This document shows, one piece after another, positions 24,043-33,393 of a stretch of DNA of 64,000 bases. Origin of the DNA: RYN-230 sp963851025 (GTDB lineage Bacteria > Actinomycetota > Actinomycetes > Streptosporangiales > Streptosporangiaceae). The notes beneath the pieces were generated by a model. That model did no database searches. It had not been told where the DNA came from and saw only the letters and a list, made by a program, of their open reading frames with translations. Where the stretch lies: assembly GCA_963851025.1 (NCBI GenBank), contig CAWKOA010000006.1, positions 1-64,000 of the forward strand. The letters run 5' to 3'. Made by a program: the position numbers and the translations under genes. The number at the start of each line of letters is the position of its first letter. Positions within the stretch are counted from its first letter, which is position 1.

Positions 24043-25835
24043 GTGGCTGAGGACTTCCCTGCGGGGTTAGCTGATTCTGGCTCGTCCCCGCAGATCGGCA
24101 GCTACCAGATGGTGGAGGAGATCGGCCGGGGCGGCATGGCCATCGTCTACCGGGCCCGTGACGTCCGGCTGGGCCGCTGGGTGGCGCTGAAGGTCCTCGC
24201 CGAGGACCTGGCCCGGGACGAGGGGTTCCGGCGGCGCTTCATCCGGGAATCCCGGGCCGCGGCTGCGGTGGATCACCCGAACATCATCCCGATCTTCGAC
24301 GCCGGCGAGGCGGCCGGCGTGCTGTTCATCGCGATGCGCTACGTCGGCGGCCAGGACGTGCACAGCCTGCTGAACCGGGTCGGCCCGCTGCCCGCGGCCC
24401 GCGCCGCCGGGATCGTGGCCCAGGTGGCGTCCGCGCTGGACGCCGCGCATGCGTACGGGCTGGTGCACCGGGACGTGAAGCCGGCCAACATGCTTCTCGG
24501 CGGGCTGGCCGAGGACGGCTCGGAAGACCATGTCTACCTGTCGGACTTCGGCATCAGCAAGACCTCGCAGGCCACCACCAACCTCACGCTGACCGGGCAG
24601 GTCCTCGGCACCCTGAACTATCTGGCCCCCGAGCAGATCGAGGGCCGGACCGTGGACGGCCGCGCGGACGCCTACTCGCTGGCCTGCGCGGCCTTCGAGA
24701 TGCTGTCGGGGGCGCCGCCGTTCCGGCGGGATCAGAGCCTGGCGGTCATGTGGGCCCAGCTGTCCGCGCCCCCGCCCCCGCTGACCGGCGCGCGTCCCGA
24801 CCTGCCCGCCGCCGTGGACCAGGTCATCTTCCGGGGCCTGGCCAAGGCCCCCGAGGACCGCTATCCGAGCTGCCGCGCGTTCGCCGCGGCCCTGCAGGAG
24901 GCGTGCGGGGTCAGCGCGGCCGAACTGCCCGCCCGGTCGGCGGTGCAGCAGGCGCTCGCGGGCGTTCCCCCGACGGGCGCGGTCAGCCCGGCGCCCGGCC
25001 TGGCCGCCCCCGCCCCCGCGTCTGACCAGGCCGGCCTGGCGGCGGCGGAGGCGGGCCGGCCCCAGACCACGCCGGTCAGCCCCGCGGTCGGTTTCCTGCC
25101 CCCGCCCCGCCCGGCCGCGCCGACCAGCGCCGACCAGCTCTCCCGGGTTCCGCCGGCCAGCGACGGCCCACGCGGGCCGTCCTCGCCGGCCAGCATGGGC
25201 CCGGCCAGCATGAGTCCGGCCGGCATGGGCCCCGCCAGCATGAGTCCGGCTGGCATGAGTCCGGCTGGCATGAGTCCGGCTGGCATGAGTCCGGCTGGCG
25301 CCGACTGGTCCGGCCTGCGGCCGGCGGCCCCGCCTCCGCAGCGCCCTGGGCCCTCCGGGCCGGGCCGGCCCCGTCGCCAGGCCGGCGGCGGCGCGGGCTG
25401 GCCGTGCTCGCCACCTGCGTCGCCGTCCTGGCGGTCGTGGGCATCGGGCTGGCGCTGCTGAAACACCACAATTCGCTGCAGCGCCAGACGACCGGGGGCA
25501 GCGTGGCGTCCAGCCCTCCCGCCACCGGCCGGGCCGTGACGGTGGCCGTCACCCCGCCCATGGTGGTGCGGCGCTACTACGCGGCCATCAGCCGCCGCGC
25601 CTACCTGCGGGCCTGGGATCTGGGCGGCAACATCACCAGGCCGAGCCTGGCGCAGTTCGAGGCGGGTTACCGCGGCACCGCGCGGGATGTGGTGACGATC
25701 CTCACGTGGACCGGTGATCAGGTGACGGCCAGCGTCGCCGCGTTCCAGACCGACGGCACGGTCAAGAAGTACTCGGGCAGCTACGTCGTCCAGAACGGGG
25801 TCATCACCTCGTTCAACGTGCGCCAGGTCGGCTGA
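24043..25835 (+). CDS. Receptor-type Ser/Thr protein kinase, frameshifted near 25385
   Basis: From the GTG at 24043 a Hanks-type kinase domain spans about residues 20-280: G-loop EEIGRGGMAIVYRAR, Lys50 in VALKVLAED, catalytic Asp144 in VHRDVKPANML, DFG in LSDFGISK, APE-like LAPEQIEGR. A Pro/Ala linker contains seven 5-residue repeats. The frame then changes inside a GGCGGCGGCG run; in the next frame a transmembrane helix (LAVLATCVAVLAVVGIGLALL) and an extracellular domain of about 115 residues (VVRRYYAAISRRAYLRAWDLGG, GVITSFNVRQV) continue to 25835. One base restores a PknB-like receptor of about 597 residues. The outer domain is not PASTA but resembles small NTF2-like modules. It follows the PspC two-component pair on the same strand. 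Confidence 0.88.
25186..25299 (+). repeat. 15-bp tandem repeat (about 7.6 copies) in the kinase linker
   Basis: Units of 15 bp run from 25186; the last three full units (CCGGCTGGCATGAGT) are identical, the earlier ones diverged by a few bases. They encode Pro-Ala-Gly/Ser-Met-Ser/Gly in the juxtamembrane linker. The identical units indicate recent expansion. Confidence 0.9.
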
Positions 25836-25964
25836 GGCGCCGGCCGGCCCGGAAGCTGGCGGGGCGCAAAAGCGTTAGGTAGGCAGGGCCCGGACTGGCA
25901 GCCTGGCGTATGCCGTCCCGGCCTCTTCCGCGCCGCCCCCCGTTCCGCCCTGGAGAATCCCGCC

Positions 25965-28900
25965 GTGACCCCCTCGCTCGCCGAGCAGTCCCGGGCCGAG
26001 GCCCGGCGGGCCAGCGTGCCCAGGCTGAGTTACCCGGCGGAGCTCCCGGTCAGCCAGCGGAAGGACGAGATCGCCGCGGCCATCCGGGACCACCAGGTCG
26101 TGATCGTCGCCGGGGAGACCGGGTCGGGGAAGACCACCCAGCTGCCGAAGATCTGCCTCGAGCTCGGCCGCGGGGTGACCGGGCAGATCGGGCACACCCA
26201 GCCGCGCCGGATCGCGGCCCGCACGGTCGCGGAGCGGATCGCCAGCGAGCTCGGCACCGAGCTGGGCAGCACGGTGGGCTACCAGGTGCGCTTCACCGAC
26301 ACCTCCAGCGACAGCACGCTGGTCAAGGTGATGACCGACGGCATCCTGCTCAACGAGATGCGCCGCGACCGGCTGCTGCGCCGCTACGACACGCTCATCA
26401 TCGACGAGGCGCACGAGCGCAGCCTGAACATCGACTTCATCCTGGGCTATCTCAAGCGGCTGCTGCCCCGCCGCCCGGATCTCAAGGTCATCATCACCTC
26501 GGCCACGATCGACCCCCAGCGCTTCAGTGATCATTTCGCCGGAGGCGAATCAAGCAAGCAGAGCGCCGGAGGCGAATCAAGCAAGCAGAGCGCCGGAGGC
26601 GAATCAAGCAAGCAGAGCGCCGGGGCGCCGGTGGTCGAGGTGTCCGGGCGGACCTACCCCGTGGAGGTGCGTTACCGGCCACTGGCCGATCCCGGCGACC
26701 CGGAGCGGGAAGCCAAGGACCAGGTCCAGGGCATCCTGGACGCGGTCACGGAGCTGAGCGCCCTGGGGCCCGGCGACATCCTCGTGTTCCTCAGCGGCGA
26801 GCGGGAGATCCGGGACACCGCCGACGCGCTGGACGGCCGGGAAGGGCTGGAGGTACTGCCGCTGTACGCCCGGCTGTCCGCGGCCGAGCAGCACAGAGTG
26901 TTCGACCGGAAGCCGGGCCAGGCGAATCACTTTTCCCGGCGGGTGGTGCTGGCCACCAACGTGGCGGAGACGTCGCTGACCGTCCCGGGCATCAAGTACG
27001 TGATCGACCCGGGCACCGCGCGGATCTCCCGGTACAGCCAGCGGACCAAGGTCCAGCGGCTGCCCATCGAGCCGGTCTCGCAGGCCTCGGCCAACCAGCG
27101 CAAGGGCCGGTGCGGGCGGACCTCGGACGGCGTGTGCATCCGGCTGTACAGCGAGGAGGACTTCGAGAGCCGCCCCGAGTTCACCGACCCGGAGATCCTG
27201 CGCACCAACCTGGCCTCCGTCATCCTGCAGATGGCCGCGCTGGACCTGGGCGACATGGCCGACTTCCCGTTCGTCGATCCGCCCGACTCGCGGAACGTCG
27301 CGGACGGCGTGCGGCTGCTGGAGGAACTCGGCGCCTTTTCCCCGGGTCACGAGCCCGGCCAGGGCCGGACCCGGCTGACCGAGGTGGGCCGCAAGCTGTC
27401 CCGGCTGCCGGTGGACCCGCGGCTGGGGCGGATGATCCTGGAGGCCGGCCGGAACGGCTGTACCCGCGAGGTGCTGATCATCACCGCGGCGCTGTCCATC
27501 ATCGACCCCCGGGAGCGGCCCGCCGATGCGCGGCAGGCCGCGGACGAGATGCACGCGAGGTTCGCCGAGCCCGGGTCGGACTTCCTGGCGTTCCTGAACC
27601 TGTGGGACTACCTGCGTGAGCGGCAGAGCCAGCTGTCCGCGTCGGCGTTCCGGCGGCTGTGCCGCCGCGAGTACCTGCATTACCTGCGGGTGCGGGAATG
27701 GCAGGACGTGTACGGCCAGCTCCGGCAGGCCGCCGCGGACCTCGGCATCCAGGCGGGCCGGGAGCGCCGCGGGGCCGGCCACTCCCCCGGCGGGCCGCCC
27801 GCGCCGCCGGCAGCGCAGCAGGACGGCCAGGGCCAGCGGCGGGCCGGCCAGCGGCGGCCGCGGGCGGGCCGGATCCTGCCGCCGGCCGCCCCCCAGGCCC
27901 CGGCACCGGACGCCGGGCCTGGCAGCCGGTTCCCGGACGGGCTGGCCGACCGGGTGCACATGTCCCTGCTGGCTGGCCTGCTGTCGCACATCGGCCTGCA
28001 GGACACGGACAGCAAGCCGCGCGGCAAGCGGCGGCCGCTGACCGAGTTCGCCGGGGCCCGCGGCGCCCGGTTCGCGATCTTCCCGGACTCGGTGCTGGCC
28101 CGGAAACCGCCGCAGTGGGTGGTCGCGGCCGAACTGGTGGAGACGTCCCGGCTGTGGGCCCGCGTCACGGCCCGCATCGACCCCGAGTGGGCCGAGCCGC
28201 TCGCGGCGCATCTGGTCCGGCGCAGTTACAGCGAGCCGCGCTGGGACGCGCGCCGCGGCGCGGCGGTGGCCACCGAGAAGGTCAGCCTGTACGGCCTGCC
28301 CATCGTGGCCGCCCGGACCGTCATGTACGGCCGGATCGACCCGGCGGCGGCCCGGGACCTGTTCATCACGCATGCCCTGGTCGAGGGGGACTGGCGGACG
28401 CACCACACGTTCTTCGCCCGCAACCAGCAGATGATCGCCGACGCCGAGGACCTGGAACGCAAGGCCCGGCGGCGCGGGATCGTCGCCGACGACACGGCCC
28501 TGTTCGAGTTCTACGATCACCGGATCCCGGCCGAGGTGACCTCCGCCCGGCACTTCGACACCTGGTGGAAGAAGACCCGGGCCGCCGACCCCGGCCGGCT
28601 GGACCTCTCCCCCGCCGACCTGGTCGCGCCCGCGGCCGGGGAGATTACCGCGGACGACTACCCGGCCCGCTGGGCTGACCTCCCGGTGTCGTATGAGTTC
28701 GCGCCGGGCGAGCCGGACGACGGGGTGACCGTGGACATCCCGCTGGCCCGGCTGAACCAGGTGAGCGCGGAAGAGTTCAGCTGGCAGGTGCCCGGGCTGC
28801 GTGAGGCGATGGTGACCGAGCTGATCCGGTCGCTGCCCAAGCAGCTGCGGACCACGTTCGTGCCGGTCCCGGACACGGCCCGGGCGGTACTGCCCCGGCT

Positions 28901-29990
28901 CGGCCCGGCCCGCGGGGACCTGCTCGACGCGCTGGGCACCGAGCTGTCCCGGTTCGGCGGCGTGCACGTGCCCCGGTCCGCCTGGGATGAGTCCCGGCTG
29001 CCCGCCTACCTGCGGATCACCTTCCGCGTGGTGGAGGACGGCCGGGTACTCGCCGCGGGCAAGGACCTGGACGAGCTGCGCCGCCAGCTCCGGCCCCGGC
29101 TGCAGGCCACGCTGAGCGAGGCGGCCGCCGGGCTCATCCGGACCGGGCTGCGCACCTGGGACATCGGCACGCTGCCCCGCGAGTTCAGCCACGGCGAGGT
29201 CCGGGCCTACCCGGCGCTGGCCGACACCGGCGACGCGGTCGACGTCCGGCTGTTCGAGACACGGGCCCAGGCCGACGCGGCCATGCTGCGCGGCACCCGG
29301 CGGCTGCTCCTGCTCCAGGTGCCCTCCGGCGCCCGCGCCGTGGCCGGCCGCCTGCCGGTCAGCGCCAAGCTGGCCATGAGCCGTCACCCGTACCCGGGCA
29401 CCGACGCGCTGCTGGAGGACTGCGCCGCCGCCGCGGCGGACCAGGTGATCACCGAGGCGGGCGGCCCGGCCTGGGACGAGGCGGGCTTCGCCCGGCTGCT
29501 GGCGGCGGCCCGCGCGGAGCTGGCCGCCCGCACTGCGGACGTGGTGGCGCTGGCCGCCCGGGCCCTCGGCCAGGCCCATCAGGTCGAGTCCAGCCTGGCC
29601 GGGACGCCCAGCCCTCCGGTCCGGGCCGCGTTCGCCGACCTCCGGGCCCAGCTGTCCGGGCTGGTCTACCCGGGATTCATCGCCGAGACCGGGGCCCGGC
29701 GGCTGCCCGACCTGGTCCGTTATCTGCGGGGCATGAGCCGGCGGCTGGAGAAGATGCCGGAATCCCTGATCCGGGACGCCGAGCGGATGACCGTGGTCCA
29801 GCGGGTGAACGAGGACTATCAGCAGACCCTGGCTGACCTGCCGCCCGGGCGGCGCGGCGATCCCGATGTCCGCGAGCTGCGCTGGATGATCGAGGAGCTG
29901 CGGGTCAGCCTGTTCGCGCAGACGCTGGGCACCTCCGGCCCGGTGTCGGAGCGGCGGATCGAGCGCGCCCTGGACCAGCTGCACGGCTAA
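25965..29990 (+). CDS. hrpA: HrpA-family ATP-dependent RNA helicase (DEAH box)
   Basis: 1341 residues from a GTG with GGAG upstream. N-terminal helicase core: Walker A GETGSGKTTQLPK, motif Ia TQPRRIAART, DEAH in LIIDEAHERSLNIDF, SAT in ITSATID; second RecA domain with SGEREI, TNVAETSLTVPGIKYVID and QRKGRCGR. Then come the HA2/OB-fold region and the long HrpA-specific C-terminal domain (DUF3418-like). HrpA acts on mRNA and on stalled ribosomes in other bacteria. Odd features are an 81-bp in-frame triplicate repeat right after SDHFA (26538-26618) and a Pro/Arg-rich low-complexity insert at about residues 600-655. It is followed 30 bp later by the beta-lactamase-like gene. Confidence 0.95.
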   Translation: MTPSLAEQSRAEARRASVPRLSYPAELPVSQRKDEIAAAIRDHQVVIVAGETGSGKTTQLPKICLELGRGVTGQIGHTQPRRIAARTVAERIASELGTELGSTVGYQVRFTDTSSDSTLVKVMTDGILLNEMRRDRLLRRYDTLIIDEAHERSLNIDFILGYLKRLLPRRPDLKVIITSATIDPQRFSDHFAGGESSKQSAGGESSKQSAGGESSKQSAGAPVVEVSGRTYPVEVRYRPLADPGDPEREAKDQVQGILDAVTELSALGPGDILVFLSGEREIRDTADALDGREGLEVLPLYARLSAAEQHRVFDRKPGQANHFSRRVVLATNVAETSLTVPGIKYVIDPGTARISRYSQRTKVQRLPIEPVSQASANQRKGRCGRTSDGVCIRLYSEEDFESRPEFTDPEILRTNLASVILQMAALDLGDMADFPFVDPPDSRNVADGVRLLEELGAFSPGHEPGQGRTRLTEVGRKLSRLPVDPRLGRMILEAGRNGCTREVLIITAALSIIDPRERPADARQAADEMHARFAEPGSDFLAFLNLWDYLRERQSQLSASAFRRLCRREYLHYLRVREWQDVYGQLRQAAADLGIQAGRERRGAGHSPGGPPAPPAAQQDGQGQRRAGQRRPRAGRILPPAAPQAPAPDAGPGSRFPDGLADRVHMSLLAGLLSHIGLQDTDSKPRGKRRPLTEFAGARGARFAIFPDSVLARKPPQWVVAAELVETSRLWARVTARIDPEWAEPLAAHLVRRSYSEPRWDARRGAAVATEKVSLYGLPIVAARTVMYGRIDPAAARDLFITHALVEGDWRTHHTFFARNQQMIADAEDLERKARRRGIVADDTALFEFYDHRIPAEVTSARHFDTWWKKTRAADPGRLDLSPADLVAPAAGEITADDYPARWADLPVSYEFAPGEPDDGVTVDIPLARLNQVSAEEFSWQVPGLREAMVTELIRSLPKQLRTTFVPVPDTARAVLPRLGPARGDLLDALGTELSRFGGVHVPRSAWDESRLPAYLRITFRVVEDGRVLAAGKDLDELRRQLRPRLQATLSEAAAGLIRTGLRTWDIGTLPREFSHGEVRAYPALADTGDAVDVRLFETRAQADAAMLRGTRRLLLLQVPSGARAVAGRLPVSAKLAMSRHPYPGTDALLEDCAAAAADQVITEAGGPAWDEAGFARLLAAARAELAARTADVVALAARALGQAHQVESSLAGTPSPPVRAAFADLRAQLSGLVYPGFIAETGARRLPDLVRYLRGMSRRLEKMPESLIRDAERMTVVQRVNEDYQQTLADLPPGRRGDPDVRELRWMIEELRVSLFAQTLGTSGPVSERRIERALDQLHG
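26538..26618 (+). repeat. 27-bp in-frame tandem triplication inside hrpA
   Basis: Three identical 27-bp units start GCCGGAGGCGAATCAAGCAA and end GCAGAGC. Each adds AGGESSKQS to HrpA between SDHFA and GAPVVEVSG. Base composition (runs of A, codons AGC, AAG, CAG, TCA) differs sharply from the GC-rich flank, which suggests the unit was inserted and then amplified. Confidence 0.92.
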
Positions 29991-30020
29991 TGTGGAGGAC
30001 TCCCGAGGGAGTGACCGATC

Positions 30021-31199
30021 ATGCATCACCGGCTGACCGCGGACGGGCTGGCGCGCTTCAGTGCGGAGGCGGCCGCGCAGGTGGGCGACGAGACCGTGCC
30101 TGGTCTGGTAGCCCTGGTGGCGCGGGGCGATCAGGTGCACGTGGAGGCGCTGGGCTCGCTGTCCATCGGCGGGCCCGCGGTCCAGCGTGATTCGCTGTTC
30201 CGCATCGCGTCCGTCACCAAGCCGGTGACCGGTGCGGCCACCCTGGCGCTGGTCCGGGAGGGGCTGCTCGACCTGGACGAGCCGGTGGCCAGGCTGCTCC
30301 CCGAGCTGGCCGCCCCCCGGGTGCTGCGCCGGATGGACGGCCCGCTGGACGACACCGCGCCGGCCAGGCGCCCGATCACCGTGCGCGACCTGCTGACGTT
30401 CACGTTTGGCTTCGGCCTGACGGCTGAGATGTTCGCCGCCGAGCGCCCGTGGCCGGTGGTGGCGCGGGCCGACGCGCTGCACCTGGCCACGATCGGGCCG
30501 CCCAACCCAGCCGAGCAGCCCGGCCCGGACACCTGGATCGCGGGCTTGGGCTCCCTGCCGCTGCTGGCCCAGCCCGGTGAGCGCTGGTTCTACAACACCG
30601 GCGCCTCGGTGCTCGGCGTCCTGCTGGAGCGGGCCGCGGGCGAGCCGTTCGCGGACGTGCTCCGGACCCGGATCTTCGAGCCGCTGGGCATGCGCGACAC
30701 CGGATTCTGGACCCCGGACACCGGCCGGCTCGGGTCCGCGTTCCGGTCCGCGCCCGGTGGCGGTCTGGAGGTCTGGGACCAGCCCGCTGGCCTGTGGAGC
30801 GAGCCCCAGGCGTTTTCCGACGGGGCGGCGGGCCTGGTCTCGACGGCCGACGACCTGCTTGCGTTCTCGCGCATGCTGCTGCGCGGCGGGGATGGGCTGC
30901 TGCCCGAGGACCTGGTCGCGGCGATGACCAGCGATCAGCTGTCCCCGGCCCAGAAGGCCCGCGGCGGACTCGGCCCGGGCTTCTTCACCGGCGTCGGGTG
31001 GGGGTTCTGCACCTCGGTGGTCACCGCCGGGCCGCGGGCCGGCGCGTTCGGCTGGGCCGGCGGATTCGGCACCACCTGGCTGGCCGACCCGGCGCGGGAC
31101 CTGGCCGTCATCGTGCTGACCCAGCGCATGTTCGACAGCCCCCAGCCGCCCGCGGTGCATGATGCGCTGCAGGCCGCGGCGTACGCGGCCATCGCCTGA
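30021..31199 (+). CDS. Serine beta-lactamase-like protein (class C/esterase fold)
   Basis: 392 residues. Penicillin-binding/beta-lactamase fold with S-x-x-K in FRIASVTKPVTGAATLAL, a Tyr-Asn motif in RWFYNTGASVLG, and a late G-G motif region near FGWAGGFGTTW. No signal peptide is visible, so it is probably cytoplasmic and more likely a carboxylesterase or peptidase than a resistance enzyme. It lies 30 bp after hrpA on the same strand, with GAGGGAG before the ATG, and 70 bp before an ECF sigma gene. Its substrate is unknown. Confidence 0.9.
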   Translation: MHHRLTADGLARFSAEAAAQVGDETVPGLVALVARGDQVHVEALGSLSIGGPAVQRDSLFRIASVTKPVTGAATLALVREGLLDLDEPVARLLPELAAPRVLRRMDGPLDDTAPARRPITVRDLLTFTFGFGLTAEMFAAERPWPVVARADALHLATIGPPNPAEQPGPDTWIAGLGSLPLLAQPGERWFYNTGASVLGVLLERAAGEPFADVLRTRIFEPLGMRDTGFWTPDTGRLGSAFRSAPGGGLEVWDQPAGLWSEPQAFSDGAAGLVSTADDLLAFSRMLLRGGDGLLPEDLVAAMTSDQLSPAQKARGGLGPGFFTGVGWGFCTSVVTAGPRAGAFGWAGGFGTTWLADPARDLAVIVLTQRMFDSPQPPAVHDALQAAAYAAIA

Positions 31200-31270
31200 C
31201 GTACCCGGACCCGGCGCTATGCAACGATGCGCGGTCTCCCCGTGGTCTGTAGGGACGAAGGGGGTGTCCC

Positions 31271-31774
31271 ATGGACGAGCGGTCGGCTGAGGAGTTCCGC
31301 GAGTTCATGCACGGCCGGTGGCCGAGCATGGTCCGGCTCGCGTACGGGCTCACCGGCGATCAGGGGCACGCGGAAGACGTGGTGCAGGCGGCGTTCGCCC
31401 GCGCCTACGCCTCCTGGCCGCGGGTCACCCGGAGCGGCAGCCCGGACGCCTACGTCCGGCAGATCGTGATCAACGAGAACCGGAACCGGTTCCGCAAGCG
31501 CCGGGTGCCTGAGCACCTCACGGACCAGCTGCCGGAGCAGGGAGTAGCCGACGCGACCGGCGCCCACGACGAGCGGCTGGCCCTGATCGCGGCGCTGCAG
31601 CGGCTAGGCCCCAGGCAGCGCGCCGTGGTCGTGCTCCGCTACTGGGTGGGGCTGACCGAGACCGAGGCCGCGGTCACGCTCGGCTGCTCGGTCGGCACGG
31701 TGAAGAGCCAGGCCTCACGGGCCCTGGCCGCCCTCCGCACCAGCACCGAACTCGTGGATGGGGGCTTGCAGTGA
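31271..31774 (+). CDS. SigE-family ECF RNA polymerase sigma factor
   Basis: 167 residues. Region 2: FREFMHGRWPSMVRLAYGLTGDQGHAEDVVQAAFARAYASWPRV; region 4: LGPRQRAVVVLRYWVGLTETEAAVTLGCSVGTVKSQASRALAALR. This is the SigE-type (SACE/streptomycete) ECF group often paired with a downstream membrane protein. The ATG follows GGGGGTGTCCC with a weak ribosome site. Its stop overlaps the start of the next gene (GTGA at 31771-31774), so the two are translationally coupled; the partner may serve as the anti-sigma factor or as a regulated membrane protein. Confidence 0.93.
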   Translation: MDERSAEEFREFMHGRWPSMVRLAYGLTGDQGHAEDVVQAAFARAYASWPRVTRSGSPDAYVRQIVINENRNRFRKRRVPEHLTDQLPEQGVADATGAHDERLALIAALQRLGPRQRAVVVLRYWVGLTETEAAVTLGCSVGTVKSQASRALAALRTSTELVDGGLQ

Positions 31775-32871
31775 GCATCAGCGACGAGCGGGACCTGACG
31801 GAGCGGCTCGACCAGGCGTTCGGAGCCATCACGCCGCGCCCCGCACCAGTGGGCCAGGCGGTCCGCCAGGGCACGGCCATCCGGGTCCGGCGGCGCCTCG
31901 TGGCGGCGGCGGGCCTGGCCGTGGTGGCGGCCGGCGTCGCCGTCCCCCTGCTGCTGCACCAGCAGGCCTCCCAGCCCGCTCTCAACCAGGCCCGGCGCCA
32001 CCACGTGACCGTGCACCCGGCGGGCCCGCGGTCGCCGGCCGGGCTGATCGCCTCCGGCACCGTGGACGGCAGGCGCTGGCAGGTCACCGCGCAGAAGCCG
32101 GGCACGGCCGGTGCCGGGCGGGGCGGGCAGTGCTTCACCGCGGTCTCGTCGAGCGACTGCGGGCCGGTCACCGGCCCCAGCCGGTCCGATCCCGTCGCGT
32201 TCATGGGGACCGCTGGCGGCCCCATCGACACCGAGTACGGACCGGTGAGCGCGGCGGTCCGCTACGTGACGGTCCGGCTGGCCGACGGCACAGTGCTCAC
32301 CTTGCACCCGGTTACCGTCTACGGCACCCGCCTCGTGGCCTATGGCGTCCCGGTGCACGCGGTGATCAGCCGGGTCACCGCGTACTCGGCCCACGGGGAA
32401 TTGGCCTCGGCGATCCCCTTCAACGACCCGGGCGGGACCGAGACCGTCAATCTGTGGCTGCGGCCCGGCCAGACCGGCCTGCCCCGCGCCACCCATCTGA
32501 TCGGCTCCGGGGCGGCGGGCGGCCACGCCTGGTCGGTCACGGCGTACGTGGGGCCGTGGGGCGAGTGCCTGGTAACCCGGGGTGGCGGCAACGGCAGCAG
32601 CGGCTGCGCCTCGGCCGTTACGCCGCAGGGCACAGCGGTGATGGGCTGGGGGGCCGGCCCGCCGCAGGTGACGTACGGGACGGCGGCCGCGGACGTACAG
32701 CACCTGGTCATCACCCTGAGCGGCGGCGGGACCATCCGGGTCCGCGCGATCGCCGCGGGGGAGCAGAAGTTCTTCGCGTTCGCCCTGGCCCCGGGCCAGC
32801 ACGCGGTCCGCTGGCGGGCCTACGACGCCGCGCGGCACGGCGTCGGCTCGGGCCGGATCCACGTGCAGTAG
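31771..32871 (+). CDS. Single-pass membrane protein coupled to the ECF sigma factor
   Basis: 366 residues from a GTG overlapping the sigma stop. A cytoplasmic N-terminus of about 50 residues (DERDLTERLDQAFGAITPRPAPVGQAVRQG) is followed by one transmembrane helix (LVAAAGLAVVAAGVAVPLLL) and a long Gly/Thr-rich extracellular part with paired repeats (GLIASGTVDGRRWQVTAQK and HLIGSGAAGGHAWSVTAYV). This topology is common for products of genes following SigE-type ECF sigma factors, where the short inner domain can act as anti-sigma. No zinc anti-sigma (HxxxCxxC) motif is seen. The duplicated outer motif suggests two similar beta domains. Its role is inferred. Confidence 0.75.
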   Translation: MSISDERDLTERLDQAFGAITPRPAPVGQAVRQGTAIRVRRRLVAAAGLAVVAAGVAVPLLLHQQASQPALNQARRHHVTVHPAGPRSPAGLIASGTVDGRRWQVTAQKPGTAGAGRGGQCFTAVSSSDCGPVTGPSRSDPVAFMGTAGGPIDTEYGPVSAAVRYVTVRLADGTVLTLHPVTVYGTRLVAYGVPVHAVISRVTAYSAHGELASAIPFNDPGGTETVNLWLRPGQTGLPRATHLIGSGAAGGHAWSVTAYVGPWGECLVTRGGGNGSSGCASAVTPQGTAVMGWGAGPPQVTYGTAAADVQHLVITLSGGGTIRVRAIAAGEQKFFAFALAPGQHAVRWRAYDAARHGVGSGRIHVQ

Positions 32872-33355
32872 CCGGCCTGGGGGAGCCGGGGCCCCGTACC
32901 GCGAAGTGCGCCGGACCCGGGGACGGCGACCCGGGCCCGGCGTTGCGGACTCACCCGCCACAATGGCTACGCGCATTAATGAATTAGTCCCGGCGAAAGG
33001 ACATCGCGGCCGCGAGGACGCGCCGGGCCTGGCCTGGTCATGACAAATACCTGGTGGCGGTTTATGCGGCGGCCGGGCGCCCGGAATACCACCGGCCGCC
33101 GTCCGGGGCTTTCCCGGCTGGGCCAGGCCGGCCGGGCCGGGCCCGCACCCTGGACCCGTGTCATCCGGCCACCCGGGCCATCCAGGCGGGCCGGGTCGGC
33201 GGCCCGGCCCCCGGGCCGCCGCATCATCCAGCCACCGGGCCATCCAGGCCGGCCAGACACTGGTCCCGGCCGCCGACACCGGGCCCCGGCCCGGGCGGCC
33301 CGGATGCGGCCTGGGGCACCCGGCTGGAGCGCTGAGCGCCGTCCCGGCGACCGGC

Positions 33356-33370
33356 TGCAAAAAGTTTGCA
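33356..33370. promoter_or_regulatory. Inverted repeat upstream of the MATE gene
   Basis: TGCAAA-AAG-TTTGCA, a perfect 6-bp inverted repeat with a 3-bp centre, 23 bp before the MATE ATG. With the next palindrome it probably forms the operator of the pump. Confidence 0.55.
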
Positions 33371-33377
33371 ACTAGAT

Positions 33378-33390
33378 AATTGCCGCAATT
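33378..33390. promoter_or_regulatory. Inverted repeat abutting the MATE start codon
   Basis: AATTGC-C-GCAATT, a perfect inverted repeat ending 3 bp before the ATG at 33394. Its position would block transcription start or translation. The GATAAT at 33375-33380 overlapping its left end could be a -10 box of a leaderless message. Confidence 0.55.
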
Positions 33391-33393
33391 ACC

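Larger units (their letters stand above)
32872..33393. other. Intergenic region upstream of the MATE pump
   Basis: 522 bp with no convincing gene. It holds an AT-rich patch near 32970-32990, an imperfect 30-bp direct repeat (33162-33192 and 33225-33254, both beginning CATCC and containing CCGGGCCATCCAGGC), and two operator-like palindromes at its right end. The rest is GC-rich and featureless. Confidence 0.6.

Noticed and set aside
26604..31160. A 1518-residue open frame antisense to hrpA and the beta-lactamase-like gene
   Set aside because: It is a shadow of GC-rich codon bias; no motifs, and the plus-strand genes have full domain sets.
33162..33254. Direct repeats considered as a CRISPR or mobile element
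   Set aside because: Only two imperfect copies without regular spacers, terminal inverted repeats or cas/transposase genes.
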